64,000 nt of DNA, taken from Risungbinella massiliensis (GTDB taxonomy: Bacteria; Bacillota; Bacilli; Thermoactinomycetales; Thermoactinomycetaceae). Location of the stretch: the NCBI RefSeq assembly GCF_000942395.1, contig NZ_LN812103.1:281000-344999 (forward strand), written 5' to 3'. Shown in pieces: positions 54,310 through 63,036 of this stretch; within the stretch, counting starts at the first letter, position 1, and every line of letters begins with the position of its first letter. The translations under genes and the position numbers were made by a program. Under the pieces are notes generated by a model. The model worked only from the letters and a program-made list of their open reading frames with translations. It made no database searches and was not told where the DNA came from.

Positions 54310-54685
54310 CAAACTGCCTCCTCTAGAGAGTGAATTTGAGTTAGTTTTCATTAATATTTTATACTATTTTGTTAATTCGTAAAAATACATGAAAAATGAA
54401 GAAATTTATACTTAGTATATGTATGTTAAAGAGGGGATTCGTCAAGGGCTTTTCATTTACTGGAGTTCTTTATTCAAACTGATGTAACTATCTTAACCTA
54501 AAGGCGACTATATTATCCCATGAGTATTGTTTTTGCGTTTTAACTTAGGAGGGATCGAGATGAGAAAATAGAGATATCCAAACTAGATCATGGAGTAGTA
54601 GAAGATAATTGGAAGTGAGATATAAAAAAGAGAGCTTTCTAAGTAGAAAGCTCTCTTTTTTATATCCTCTGAAAATAAAGCTAGA
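54310..54685. other. Intergenic region with broken mini-gene and palindrome
   Basis: Upstream half is AT-rich without clear signal. At 54548-54562 TAGGAGGGA precedes ATG-AGA-AAA-TAG; the +1 frame reads EKIEISKLDHGVVEDNWK and stops at 54618, directly before the palindromic terminator. Confidence 0.5.
54619..54666. terminator. Perfect 23-bp palindromic bidirectional terminator
   Basis: GATATAAAAAAGAGAGCTTT... continues to a perfect inverted repeat of 23 bp with a 2-base centre, with U-runs on both strands. It can serve the yolD-like gene and the upstream plus-strand transcript. Confidence 0.85.
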
Positions 54686-54976
54686 TTATAAAACCTCTAC
54701 GTTCATCACCAATCCAAAATCAATCTCACGTTTGATCGTGCCATTTCGTAATATTAGATGGCGTTCTTCTGGATCAATGGATTTTATGTAGCCACAATAT
54801 TGTTGTAATCCAAATTGGCTCTGACAGACGACGAGTAATGGACGATTCTGTTCATATGCCTGCTGGATACGAATGCTAAGTAATAAGTAATCGTCAGGAG
54901 TATAAGTGGATTGACAAGGATCATCTTGTCGCATCCAATCTAAATCACCAGGGTGTACAAAGCGATTTTCTAACAT
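54686..54976 (-). CDS. YolD-like family protein
   Basis: 96 aa; C-terminal half CGYIKSIDPEERHLILRNGTIKREIDFGLVMNVEVL matches the YolD-like pattern, a small SH3-like fold often associated with Y-family DNA polymerase genes. No polymerase gene is adjacent here. Confidence 0.75.
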   Translation of the reverse strand: MLENRFVHPGDLDWMRQDDPCQSTYTPDDYLLLSIRIQQAYEQNRPLLVVCQSQFGLQQYCGYIKSIDPEERHLILRNGTIKREIDFGLVMNVEVL

Positions 54977-55095
54977 GGTATCACTCTCCGAACGCGTGTT
55001 CTTGTTTAGTTGTTCTCATTATAACTAGAACAAACGTTCGTGACAAGAGGAAGAACAGAATTTTTTTCCAGAGATTTGTTCATTCTGAATACAAC

Positions 55096-55129
55096 AAAAA
55101 AGACCACTCCATTATGGAGTAGTCTTTTT
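55096..55129 (-). terminator. Terminator of the tRNA gene
   Basis: AAAAAGAC-ACTCC pairs with GGAGT-GTCTTTTT. Confidence 0.85.
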
Positions 55130-55134
55130 CATGA

Positions 55135-55208
55135 TCGGGACGACAGGATTCGAACCTGCGACCCCCTGGTCCCAAACCAGGTGCTCTACCAAGCTGAGCC
55201 ACGTCCCG
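55135..55208 (-). tRNA. tRNA-Pro (anticodon TGG)
   Basis: Acceptor CGGGACG/CGTCCCG with discriminator A, D-loop GGCTCAGCTTGGTAGAGC, anticodon stem-loop CTGGTTTGGGACCAG and T-loop GGTTCGAATCC. 74 nt, CCA not encoded. Its own terminator follows. Confidence 0.97.
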
Positions 55209-55338
55209 TTATCAATTTTCCAGTTTATGGTGTTAGTTCGTAACCACAAGGAATAATATACTCCCTTTCCGAGTAGAAGTCAACCATTTATTTCAAAGAC
55301 TAATCGTTTAAGATAAAAGAAAAGGAGGAGAAATAACG

Positions 55339-55734
55339 ATGAAAACTAGTATCCAGATAGAGGTTCGTCCAACCGAAATCGACGTAATGGGGCATGTGAA
55401 TAATGCAAAATACCTAGAATATATCGAATGGAGCCGTGAAATTTGGTATAACCAGGCAGGCGTGCCATTTGATCAGCTGACTGAGATGGGAATTGGTACT
55501 GTTACCGTACGGATTGAGATTGATTACCGCAAAGAGGCAACCCTTGGACAGAAACTCACTGTGACTACTGAGCCGAAACACCGTGGAAGAAGTAGCTTTG
55601 TTTTTTACCAAACAATTTCTAATGAGCAAGGGGAATTAGTGGCTGAGGCAGAAGTGACGAGTGTGACCATTGATCTGAAGGAGCGCAAAAGTAGACCATT
55701 ACCAGAGGAGATTGCGAAGTGGTTTGGGAAATAG
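55339..55734 (+). CDS. Acyl-CoA thioesterase (4HBT hotdog fold)
   Basis: 131 aa; VRPTEIDVMGHVNNAKYLEYIEWSRE is the YbgC/FadM-like hotdog signature with Asp and His catalytic positions. Hydrolyses acyl-CoA thioesters; chain preference unknown. AAAGGAGGAG upstream. Confidence 0.9.
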   Translation: MKTSIQIEVRPTEIDVMGHVNNAKYLEYIEWSREIWYNQAGVPFDQLTEMGIGTVTVRIEIDYRKEATLGQKLTVTTEPKHRGRSSFVFYQTISNEQGELVAEAEVTSVTIDLKERKSRPLPEEIAKWFGK

Positions 55735-55832
55735 CGAAAGGTTATGAGATAATAAAATATTCCGGATTCCATCCTGCTAAAACTCATAGAAAAACCCTCG
55801 TAAGAAAGTCTCTACAAGGGCGTTTTCTCGCA

Positions 55833-56054
55833 CTATTTTTTTAGGCTTTTTAACTCGTCCAGCACGCCTTCGATTTCCATCATGGTAAGTTGTTGCTTTT
55901 TGACGATCATCTCATAGATCTCTAATAGCTCTGAATAGCTAGCAAGATCAAAGTCTTCAGGGCGAATTAAGGACGCGTTTACTAGTTTGAGACGGCTTTT
56001 GATCTCTTCGACTAGTAGGACGAGGTTTTCCTCAGAAGCAGTTTGGAAATTCAT
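55833..56054 (-). CDS. UPF0435/DUF1128 protein (YfkK-like)
   Basis: 73 aa helical protein; LVEEIKSRLKLVNASLIRPEDF and YSELLEIYEMIVKKQQLTMMEI match UPF0435. Function unknown. A weak terminator-like stem follows at about 55790-55827. Confidence 0.88.
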   Translation of the reverse strand: MNFQTASEENLVLLVEEIKSRLKLVNASLIRPEDFDLASYSELLEIYEMIVKKQQLTMMEIEGVLDELKSLKK

Positions 56055-56146
56055 GAATTCGATCCTTTCCTAAGTGTTCTCTCTATTGTAGCGAAAAGAG
56101 AGACAGAAATGTAGAGTTTAAAACCGAAAGATTAAGGTGGGAGATA

Positions 56147-56551
56147 GTGAGTAGCTATCCTGAGCAGTATCTAGCATTTTTTTACCATTTTCACACCACA
56201 AGAGATTATTTCGAGTGTCATGAAGTGTTAGAGGACCTTTGGTTGGAATGTGGACGGGATATATTTTATCAGGGATTGCTGCAAGTAGCTGTAGCACTCT
56301 ATCATCATCGTAATGGTAACGTAGGTGGAGCACGGAAGATGCTTTTGGCAGCCAAACGAAAGTTAGCACTATATCCGAGTACATGGGAAGGAGTAGATTT
56401 AGCTGATCTCTTATCCAAGATAGAACAATACCAGGATCAGATGGAGAATGGGAAAATAGATCTAGATGATGCTCCATGGAATTCGTTTCGTCTAGTATTA
56501 GATAACCAGTTAATTCAACAGATAAAAGAGCAGTTTCCTGAGTATTCGTAG
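56147..56551 (+). CDS. DUF309 domain protein
   Basis: 134 aa; FHTTRDYFECHEVLEDLWLE and FYQGLLQVAVALYHHRNGN are the DUF309 core (conserved His/Glu, possibly metal binding). GTG start after AGGTGGGAG. The long opposite-strand frame is a shadow. Function unknown. Confidence 0.88.
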   Translation: MSSYPEQYLAFFYHFHTTRDYFECHEVLEDLWLECGRDIFYQGLLQVAVALYHHRNGNVGGARKMLLAAKRKLALYPSTWEGVDLADLLSKIEQYQDQMENGKIDLDDAPWNSFRLVLDNQLIQQIKEQFPEYS

Positions 56552-56581
56552 GATACACTGCTCTTTTACTATTAATGTAAC

Positions 56582-57178
56582 TTATTTTATTTCTCCAGAA
56601 ATATAGTATTTCATGATCGCCAGCGTCTCACGTAGTTTGTGGAAGGGACCAAAAAGTACGTGAGAGTGAGTTGGATAAGGAACCGCTGTCAGTTGAAGCT
56701 GTTTTGTAATCTGAAGCGCACGGTACATATGATAGTCGTGGGTGACCACAATTACTTCTTTGGAACCATTCAAAAACTTTACTGAATTTTGGATGTTTTC
56801 CAATGTATTGTGTGACTCTGTCTCAAGTATTAGATGCTCATTTGGAACCCCTTGATCAACGAGGAAACGCCGCATTGCCTCTGCTTCGGTTAGTCGATCA
56901 CGGGAACCAAGCCCACCACTTAAAATCAGGCGATCTACTTTTCCTTCATCCATTAGTTTCTTTGCTGTTAGCAAACGTTCTTTTAGAGCTGGAGAAGGTT
57001 CATTATCCCAAAGAGCAGCTCCCAGTACGATGGCGGTTTTGGGAGCTGACTGTGGGAGCGAATCGAGGTCATCATAGCGAGAAACAGTCCAGTAAAGGAA
57101 GCCAACTACCGTTATGATAACAATCATGATTGGAACTCCGATAATCCAAAACCATTTAGAAGTATAAAGGGTAGACAA
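56582..57178 (-). CDS. YdcF/SanA/DUF218 membrane-anchored protein
   Basis: One N-terminal helix (about 8-30) then a DUF218 fold: AIVLGAALWDNEPSPALKERLLTA, LILSGGLG, TEAEAMRRFL, ETESHNTLENI, VTHDYHMYRAL. ElyC/SanA relatives influence cell envelope integrity. TTG at 57178 has AAAGGAGA 7 nt upstream and is preferred over the TTG 12 codons earlier. It follows the HesB-like gene closely. Confidence 0.85.
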   Translation of the reverse strand: MSTLYTSKWFWIIGVPIMIVIITVVGFLYWTVSRYDDLDSLPQSAPKTAIVLGAALWDNEPSPALKERLLTAKKLMDEGKVDRLILSGGLGSRDRLTEAEAMRRFLVDQGVPNEHLILETESHNTLENIQNSVKFLNGSKEVIVVTHDYHMYRALQITKQLQLTAVPYPTHSHVLFGPFHKLRETLAIMKYYISGEIK

Positions 57179-57192
57179 TTTAATTCTCCTTT

Positions 57193-57513
57193 CTACAAAG
57201 GAGGTAGCTGGCAATCAGAGAGAAATGGTGGATTAGGGTGGTATATTGAAAATCGGTTATTTTCATGTTGAAAGTCGATTACAAGCCCCTCCATCCAAAC
57301 CCGATCTACAGATGGAAAAGTAAACAGAATTCCTTCTATGAGAACCTCTTCCCAAGCAGGATGTCGTTCCGTAATCTCCAATGCAAAGGAAGGTGTACTA
57401 CATCCTGAAGTGAGAGGGATAACACGGAATGCTAATTTCTCACCTGATGATTGTTCGTCATGAAGTAAGATGAGTAGTTTGGCAATAGCTAGGGGAGTGA
57501 TGGTAGTGTTCAA
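57193..57513 (-). CDS. HesB/YqkB-like protein (iron-sulfur biosynthesis fold)
   Basis: 106 aa; ITPLAIAKLL, FRVIPLTSGCSTPSFALEITE and VWMEGLVIDF fit the HesB/IscA-related YqkB family. Only one of the usual cluster cysteines (SGC) is in place, plus a C-terminal SDC, so cluster binding is uncertain. Confidence 0.75.
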   Translation of the reverse strand: MNTTITPLAIAKLLILLHDEQSSGEKLAFRVIPLTSGCSTPSFALEITERHPAWEEVLIEGILFTFPSVDRVWMEGLVIDFQHENNRFSIYHPNPPFLSDCQLPPL

Positions 57514-57930
57514 TGATAGACAGCTCCTTTCCCTGGGTCATATTGTAGCATATAGAACCTGTTGAGTTAGATGAGATAGATCATATTGCATAATGAGCCT
57601 AAAGCCAGAGGATTGCCTATGTCTAACTTTGATTTATGCAACGAGTTATAGATAGATTAAATGTATAGTTAGCCTTTTCATTAGTAGAATAAGGTCTAAT
57701 TATATTTCTCTGCTCCTACTATTTAACACTAGTTATACAAAAGAACTTGCTAATATGGCAGGCACTTCCTCGTTTTACGCTCCATGAATCATAGCAATCG
57801 TCTTTACTCAAACTAGGGTAGCTCGCTTTTTATGTAATCTATACATAGCGACCATTTCAGGGGATGCAAATTTTTGATAGAATGGAAAAGACGTTGAGAA
57901 AGTCGATCCTATTTAAAGAGGTGTACATAT
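57514..57930. other. Intergenic region holding a repeat copy
   Basis: Divergent spacer; holds the short inverted-repeat element (57585-57642). A TAGAAT box about 45 nt before tpx may be its -10; the rest has no ORF or clear structure. Confidence 0.5.
57585..57642 (+). repeat. Miniature inverted-repeat element, short copy
   Basis: 58 bp, TTGCATAAT...ATTTATGCAA terminal inverted repeats, inner AGCCTAAAGCCAGAGG and GCCTATG. Confidence 0.75.
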
Positions 57931-58446
57931 ATGGCAACGAAACGTGAAGCAGCTATTACGTTCAAAGGTAATGCGAAAACATTGGTTGGTCCAGAGATTA
58001 AAGTAGGGGACAAAGCACCAGCTTTTACCGTCCTTGCAAATGATCTTTCTCCTGTGACACTTGCAGATAGCAAAGGGGCAGTACGCCTTATCTCAGTCGT
58101 ACCATCTGTAGATACAGGTGTTTGTGATCTCCAAACTCGCAAATTCAATGAAGAAGCAGCCAACCTGAATGGTGTAGAAGTACTAACGATCAGCATGGAT
58201 CTTCCATTTGCACAAAAACGCTGGTGTGGAGCAGCGGGTCTTGAAAACGCAAAAGTTCTTTCTGATCATCGTGAAGCTTCTTTCGGGACCGCTTTCGGTG
58301 TTCTGATTGAAGATATGAGACTTCTTGCACGTGCAGTGTTTGTTGTAGATGCCAATGACACTGTAACCTATGTAGAATACGTACCAGAAGCTACGAATCA
58401 TCCAAACTATGAAGCAGCTTTGGAAGCAGCCAAAAAAGCTCTGTAA
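57931..58446 (+). CDS. tpx: Thiol peroxidase (atypical 2-Cys peroxiredoxin)
   Basis: 171 aa; peroxidatic Cys65 in [19 protein letters not shown] and resolving Cys99 in KRWCGAAG, as in Tpx. It reduces lipid and organic peroxides with thioredoxin. AAAGAGGTG before the ATG; own terminator. Confidence 0.96.
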   Translation: MATKREAAITFKGNAKTLVGPEIKVGDKAPAFTVLANDLSPVTLADSKGAVRLISVVPSVDTGVCDLQTRKFNEEAANLNGVEVLTISMDLPFAQKRWCGAAGLENAKVLSDHREASFGTAFGVLIEDMRLLARAVFVVDANDTVTYVEYVPEATNHPNYEAALEAAKKAL

Positions 58447-58473
58447 AGTTAGATTACAAATTATATCTTTCAA

Positions 58474-58510
58474 AAAAGACCCATCAACACGATTGGGTCT
58501 TTTCATTTTT
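58474..58510 (+). terminator. Terminator after tpx
   Basis: AAAAGACCCA/TGGGTCTTTT stem, U-rich tail. Confidence 0.88.
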
Positions 58511-58896
58511 TTTAAAATTGAATAGTATATCCAAGCAGCTACTGAATTGGTTATTGGAGAGTATAAAGAGAGACAGTACGGTGATAAATAATTTGAATAG
58601 TAAGTTAGTTCGTGAGGTATTTAGAGCAAATGCTAAGTTATACAAGAAATAAGACGAACTTGTGAAAAATAAGTCCGTTTTTTTAAAAAGTGATAATTTT
58701 TGGTGATATGGGGAAATTATAACAGGAATTAAGCGACTTTTATAGAAAGGTAAATAATGGATTCTATTATAGGAGTGAGCATTCTTTTTTAAGGTTAGAA
58801 AAAGTGAAGGATTTTTGTCTATTATACGTGACCTATCTTTCCCAAAAAGAGCTCATGCTATCATGGTAGATATCATCTTATATTTTTTCTGAAAGG
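58511..58896. other. Intergenic region with possible remnant ORF
   Basis: A 44-codon open frame (TTG 58518 to stop 58650-58652, ending LVREVFRANAKLYKK) has protein-like composition but no ribosome site. A terminator-like stem (ACG-ACTT / AAGT-CGT, then T7) follows at 58654-58686. The rest is AT-rich. Confidence 0.3.
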
Positions 58897-58908
58897 GTGG
58901 AGATATCC

Positions 58909-59703
58909 TTGTGGATCGAATGGTCACATGTTACTAAAATGTATCAGTCACAAACAGAACACCATCCAACTTATCGTCGACGTTCTCATCCACATCGAGG
59001 TTTGCTCGACTTTTCTGCTACGGTACATCCAGGTGTTACAGTTGTCTTAGGACCAGAAGGTTCTGGTAAATCGACTTTGTTACGTGTTACGTCAACTTGG
59101 ATGGTACCAGATGATGGGCGAATTGCTTTCGGTTCCGAGCATCTGTGGTCCAAAGCAGCTGCTTTTCAAGATCCGCAGGCAAGTTTTATACAACAACGGA
59201 TTTCCTATGTACCAGATACCATCGAAATTATGGATGAGATGGAAGTAGAAGAATCGTTGCGAATGATTGCCTATTTTCATCAACTTCCGAGAGCACGACA
59301 AAAGTGTAAGGAGATGATCGCTCGTTGGGGACTAGCTGCCGCTAGACGAAAGCGATTATCTGAATTACAAGGTGCAGAATTAAAACGTTATCTTCTTGCG
59401 CAAGCTCTCCTCCCAGACCCTCCCTATTTGCTTTTAGATGAACCGACTCATATGCTTGATTCCCTTGGAAAACAATTACTTCTAGAAGAGATTCAAAATC
59501 AACCAAAAGATCGAATTACCTTAATCGTCACCCAAGATTTACATTTTGCCGAGTGTGCTGATGATCTCATGTTACTTGAACAAGGATCTTGTCGTAGATA
59601 TGGCAAGCGAAAATGGTTAACTGCAAGTGTTCCAGATGGTAGTGTTGCCGCTTGGTACCATGCGATGCAAGCGTTTTCTCACCTACGAACTTCTCAACAG
59701 TAA
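58909..59703 (+). CDS. Stand-alone ABC-type ATPase with degenerate motifs
   Basis: Walker A GPEGSGKST and Walker B YLLLDEPTHML are intact, but the signature reads LSELQGAELK instead of LSGGQ, and the H-loop histidine is glutamine (LIVTQDL). Basic N-terminal insertion (HHPTYRRRSHPHRG). No permease neighbours. TTG at 58909 follows AAAGGGTGGAG; GTG at 58897 is the alternative. Transport role uncertain. Confidence 0.8.
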   Translation: MWIEWSHVTKMYQSQTEHHPTYRRRSHPHRGLLDFSATVHPGVTVVLGPEGSGKSTLLRVTSTWMVPDDGRIAFGSEHLWSKAAAFQDPQASFIQQRISYVPDTIEIMDEMEVEESLRMIAYFHQLPRARQKCKEMIARWGLAAARRKRLSELQGAELKRYLLAQALLPDPPYLLLDEPTHMLDSLGKQLLLEEIQNQPKDRITLIVTQDLHFAECADDLMLLEQGSCRRYGKRKWLTASVPDGSVAAWYHAMQAFSHLRTSQQ

Positions 59704-59736
59704 CACAGCTCTTATAACCTTATCTTTTTTCAAAAA

Positions 59737-59765
59737 AACTCCAACCGTTTTGAGCGGTTGGAGTT
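59737..59765. terminator. Bidirectional terminator
   Basis: AACTCCAACCG pairs with CGGTTGGAGTT. Confidence 0.85.
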
Positions 59766-59783
59766 GATTATATGTGGTTGTCC

Positions 59784-60023
59784 TTAACTGACACGTCTTC
59801 TTTTTAAATTCACATACATCCCAATCAAATAAGGTAGCAGAGACAAAAAGAGAGTGCTGGAGGTGAGCGCGATAAATTTTAGGGAGAGTTTATCTTCTAA
59901 TATCCCAATAATGGACATCCAAACCATCTCCAAAGCCCCTTTCAAAACATCTTTGTTTCTATTGTACAGAGAGATTGTGAAAAGAAAATAGGATTCGTAT
60001 ATCAAAAATGTAAACTCTCTCAT
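59784..60023 (-). CDS. Small membrane protein (79 aa)
   Basis: Two hydrophobic segments (about 34-44 and 50-70) and a basic C-terminus (NLKRRRVS). It starts 5 nt after the CDF stop with a weak AGGTG, so may be translationally coupled. No family recognised. Confidence 0.55.
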   Translation of the reverse strand: MREFTFLIYESYFLFTISLYNRNKDVLKGALEMVWMSIIGILEDKLSLKFIALTSSTLFLSLLPYLIGMYVNLKRRRVS

Positions 60024-60028
60024 CGCAC

Positions 60029-60928
60029 CTATTCATTACTCCAAAAAGGGGGACCACAGGTCAACTGTTGTGGTTCAACATGGATCTGAATATGGGAGAT
60101 TTGGAAATTTCGTTTTAGGAGATCCTCCATTTCTTCTGTGATCAAGTGACTTTCGTAGACGGTGAGTTCTGGATGAACATGGATATCAATATCGAGAAGC
60201 AGGTCTTTACCATGGACTCTACCTTTTATGTCTGCGACTTGAGAGACACCCTCTATTTGACAGATCTGATGATAGATTTGGTCTAATACTTCGGTGTTAA
60301 TCCCATCTGACAAATTATGTGAGGATTCTTGGAAAATGTCATAGGCTGTTTTTAGGATGATCAAACCAACGATGAGTGCTGTAATCGAATCTAGCCATGC
60401 CATTTGAAACTGAGCAGCGATAATTCCAATAGCAGCTCCTATACTAACGAGAGCATCGGATAAATTATCTTTTGCTGCAGCCATTACTGCTTGGCTTTGG
60501 GTTTTCTTTGCAATTCGTACGTTAATCTGATAGACCAAACCCATGACCAATGCACCAAAGAGACAGACCCAGATGGCAATCGGGTCTGGATGATCGGTCG
60601 GTCCTAGTACTATTTTCTGTCCAGCAGAAAAGAGCACTTCTAACCCTACAACAAACATGATGAAAGATGCAACGAGAGAGGAGATTGTTTCGGCACGGCG
60701 ATGTCCGTAGGGGTGGTCTGAATCGGGTGGTTTTACAGCTAGGCGTAAACCGATGAGAACTGCAACAGATGCTAGAATGTCAGTAGAATTGTTCCAGCCA
60801 TCTGCAGTAAGTGCTTCAGAATGTGCGATATATCCAATGGTAAGTTTTAAAATAGATAAACATATGTATGAGAAAATACTAAGTAAGGCAGCACTCTGAT
60901 TGAGTTTGGCTGACTTTTGGTTGTGCAA
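60029..60928 (-). CDS. Cation diffusion facilitator (CDF) transporter
   Basis: 299 aa from TTG 60928 (GGGAGG 10 nt upstream); the longer frame to 61039 lacks a better start. Six helices, metal-site motif in TADGWNNSTDIL (Asn in place of the more common His-Asp pattern is family variation) and DNLSDALVS, plus a C-terminal cytoplasmic domain (DIDIHVHPELTV). Probably exports Mn2+, Zn2+ or Fe2+ in exchange for protons. Confidence 0.92.
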   Translation of the reverse strand: MHNQKSAKLNQSAALLSIFSYICLSILKLTIGYIAHSEALTADGWNNSTDILASVAVLIGLRLAVKPPDSDHPYGHRRAETISSLVASFIMFVVGLEVLFSAGQKIVLGPTDHPDPIAIWVCLFGALVMGLVYQINVRIAKKTQSQAVMAAAKDNLSDALVSIGAAIGIIAAQFQMAWLDSITALIVGLIILKTAYDIFQESSHNLSDGINTEVLDQIYHQICQIEGVSQVADIKGRVHGKDLLLDIDIHVHPELTVYESHLITEEMEDLLKRNFQISHIQIHVEPQQLTCGPPFWSNE

Positions 60929-61135
60929 GTTATCAATACCTCCCTTGAGCTTATTTAGGATAACAAGGGAGATCCGAGTGGGTCTAGAGAAAAGTTGTTT
61001 TATTGGGAGAGAAAAGAAGAGGGGATACAAAAAAGACATCGTAAGGAAAAATGATTGGTATAGGGAAAAATAATTGGTTAGAATATCTCATAGAAAAGTA
61101 AATGGTAGAGCAAATAAGCTAAATTTCGATCCTAA

Positions 61136-61176
61136 AAATAGATCAGCTAGTCTCCAGTTGACTAGCTGATCTATTT
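61136..61176 (-). terminator. Terminator of the desKR genes
   Basis: AAATAGATCAGCTAGT pairs with ACTAGCTGATCTATTT; the stem overlaps the desR stop codon. Confidence 0.85.
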
Positions 61177-61770
61177 AAACCATCCCTTTTCTTTTGAGCG
61201 TACAATAGCCTCAATCCGATTACTTACATCGAGTTTATCTAGGATCACCGAGATATAGTTGCGAACAGTTCCCGTTGTAATATAGAGTTGACTGGCTATT
61301 TCTTTTGTGTTTTTTCCATCAGCCATTAATCCAAGAACTTGGTTTTCCCGTTCGGTTAACGGATTTTCTTCTTCATAAGCCATGTCGACCAATTCAGGAG
61401 AATAGACACGGCGACCGTCCATAATAACCCGAATGGAATTAGCTAACTCTTCACTAGGACTATCTTTTAGCAGATAACCGCTGACATTTGCTTTTCGAGC
61501 TCTTGCAAAATAACCACTGCGGGCAAATGTTGTTAAGATGATGACTTTACATTTTTTATCTCTAATCTCTTCTGCAACTTCAAGCCCTGTTTTGAGCGGC
61601 ATTTCAATATCCATGATACTAACATCTGGATCGAGACTGTTTACCAAGGATAATGCTTCTTCTCCATTTCTAGCTTTTCCGACCACTTCCATATCTTCTT
61701 CCAAATCAAGGAGAGAACCCAGTGCTCCTAGCAACATCTGCTGATCTTCGGCAATGACAATTCGTATCAT
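61171..61770 (-). CDS. desR: DesR-like NarL-family response regulator
   Basis: 199 aa; receiver with phospho-acceptor in SIMDIEMPLKTG and a LuxR-type helix-turn-helix (LTERENQVLGLMADGKNTKEIASQL). Its position after a DesK-like kinase and a desaturase gene indicates control of membrane fluidity by activating the desaturase gene in the cold. Confidence 0.92.
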   Translation of the reverse strand: MIRIVIAEDQQMLLGALGSLLDLEEDMEVVGKARNGEEALSLVNSLDPDVSIMDIEMPLKTGLEVAEEIRDKKCKVIILTTFARSGYFARARKANVSGYLLKDSPSEELANSIRVIMDGRRVYSPELVDMAYEEENPLTERENQVLGLMADGKNTKEIASQLYITTGTVRNYISVILDKLDVSNRIEAIVRSKEKGWFK

Positions 61771-61781
61771 TCCAATCCCTC

Positions 61782-62903
61782 CTATACTGAATATTTGATA
61801 GCATTGGGAACAGTCATATATATAGTGGTTCCATGGGATGTTGATTCGATCTCTAAATTCCCATTTAGAAATTCAAGCCGTTCCTTCATTCCCTGTAGCC
61901 CATTCCCTTTATAAAAATCTTTCTTATGAAAACCCACACCATTATCTTGGACTTTCATGTGTAACCCATTTCGTAACTGCTCAATAAAAAGAGTGCAAAC
62001 AGTGGCCTTGCTATGTTTCACCACATTGGTCACAGCTTCTTTGAGACACATACTCAAAACACTTTCAACTAATAATGGAGTACTAGTCAGTTTCGTGTTT
62101 CCTTCCAGCTTAAATTCCATCTCTGCTGCATGTAAAATTTGCTGAATATGGAAGATTTCCTTTTCTAACTTTACTCCTCGCATTTCCGATACCATTTCCC
62201 GCACTTCTTTTAGAGCTGTTCTAGCTGTTTGGCGAATATCCTCTATCTCTTTTTTGGCATCCTCTGGTTTTAAAAAGATTAACTTTCCTGCCAAATCACT
62301 TTTTAGACCAATCAATGATAATTTTTGCCCTAATGTATCATGAAGATCGCGGGCAATCCGTTGTCGTTCCTCTATTTTACCTAACTCTGCAATCCGCTTA
62401 TGAGCGTCTTCTAATTGGCCTTCTAATTGTTCCTGTCTAATTCGGTTATACGTATTGAATGGTAATAGAATAACAGCCATTATACATATAACAATAAATG
62501 GGAGCTGTGAGAAGAAGATTGGATTTTTGTTGATAAATCCAACATTGATAACAGCAATAGTACTAACAAGATGAATGATATAAAACGTATAAAATCCAAC
62601 TGTGTTTTTAATGTTGCCAATGAAAAATGCTAAGAAAAGGGAGAAATAAACATAACCATATAAGATGGTCATAATGACCGAAATCACAATTTGTACTGAC
62701 GTCCAAACATAGACGATCCATCCCTTGGAAATAAAAGAAAAACGATAAGAAATAAAAAATAGAATAATGATAGTAACGCCAATAACAATTTCTAAAGTGG
62801 AAGATGATTTAAAAATAAAATAAAAAGGTAAAATACAGAAAATGATCCAAACATACAAACTAAGTCCGGTATTTTTGGGAAAAATTTGATACCACTTTTC
62901 CAT
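61782..62903 (-). CDS. desK: DesK-like thermosensor histidine kinase
   Basis: 373 aa; about five N-terminal helices (residues 10-160), coiled-coil linker and HisKA_3 domain with ARDLHDTLGQKLSLIGLKSDLA, then ATPase motifs VTNVVKHS and DNGVGF. In the B. subtilis system DesK senses bilayer thickness and fluidity. 11 nt separate it from desR. Confidence 0.93.
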   Translation of the reverse strand: MEKWYQIFPKNTGLSLYVWIIFCILPFYFIFKSSSTLEIVIGVTIIILFFISYRFSFISKGWIVYVWTSVQIVISVIMTILYGYVYFSLFLAFFIGNIKNTVGFYTFYIIHLVSTIAVINVGFINKNPIFFSQLPFIVICIMAVILLPFNTYNRIRQEQLEGQLEDAHKRIAELGKIEERQRIARDLHDTLGQKLSLIGLKSDLAGKLIFLKPEDAKKEIEDIRQTARTALKEVREMVSEMRGVKLEKEIFHIQQILHAAEMEFKLEGNTKLTSTPLLVESVLSMCLKEAVTNVVKHSKATVCTLFIEQLRNGLHMKVQDNGVGFHKKDFYKGNGLQGMKERLEFLNGNLEIESTSHGTTIYMTVPNAIKYSV

Positions 62904-62993
62904 AAGGACCCCTCTCTCAAATTTCTTTTATTATGCAAAGTATGTTGCCTAATAGATAATTTAGCCAGAGATTTTTGAGTAATGGAAGTGATT

Positions 62994-63024
62994 AAACCCA
63001 TTCAATTTGTAATCGAATGGGTTT
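62994..63024 (-). terminator. Possible terminator after the desaturase
   Basis: AAACCCATTC/GAATGGGTTT stem but a poor U-tail; read-through into desK is plausible. Confidence 0.55.
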
Positions 63025-63036
63025 TGGTTGATTCTT

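Noticed and set aside
56118-56558. 146-codon minus-strand ORF
   Set aside because: Antisense to the DUF309 gene, which has recognisable family motifs and a ribosome site.
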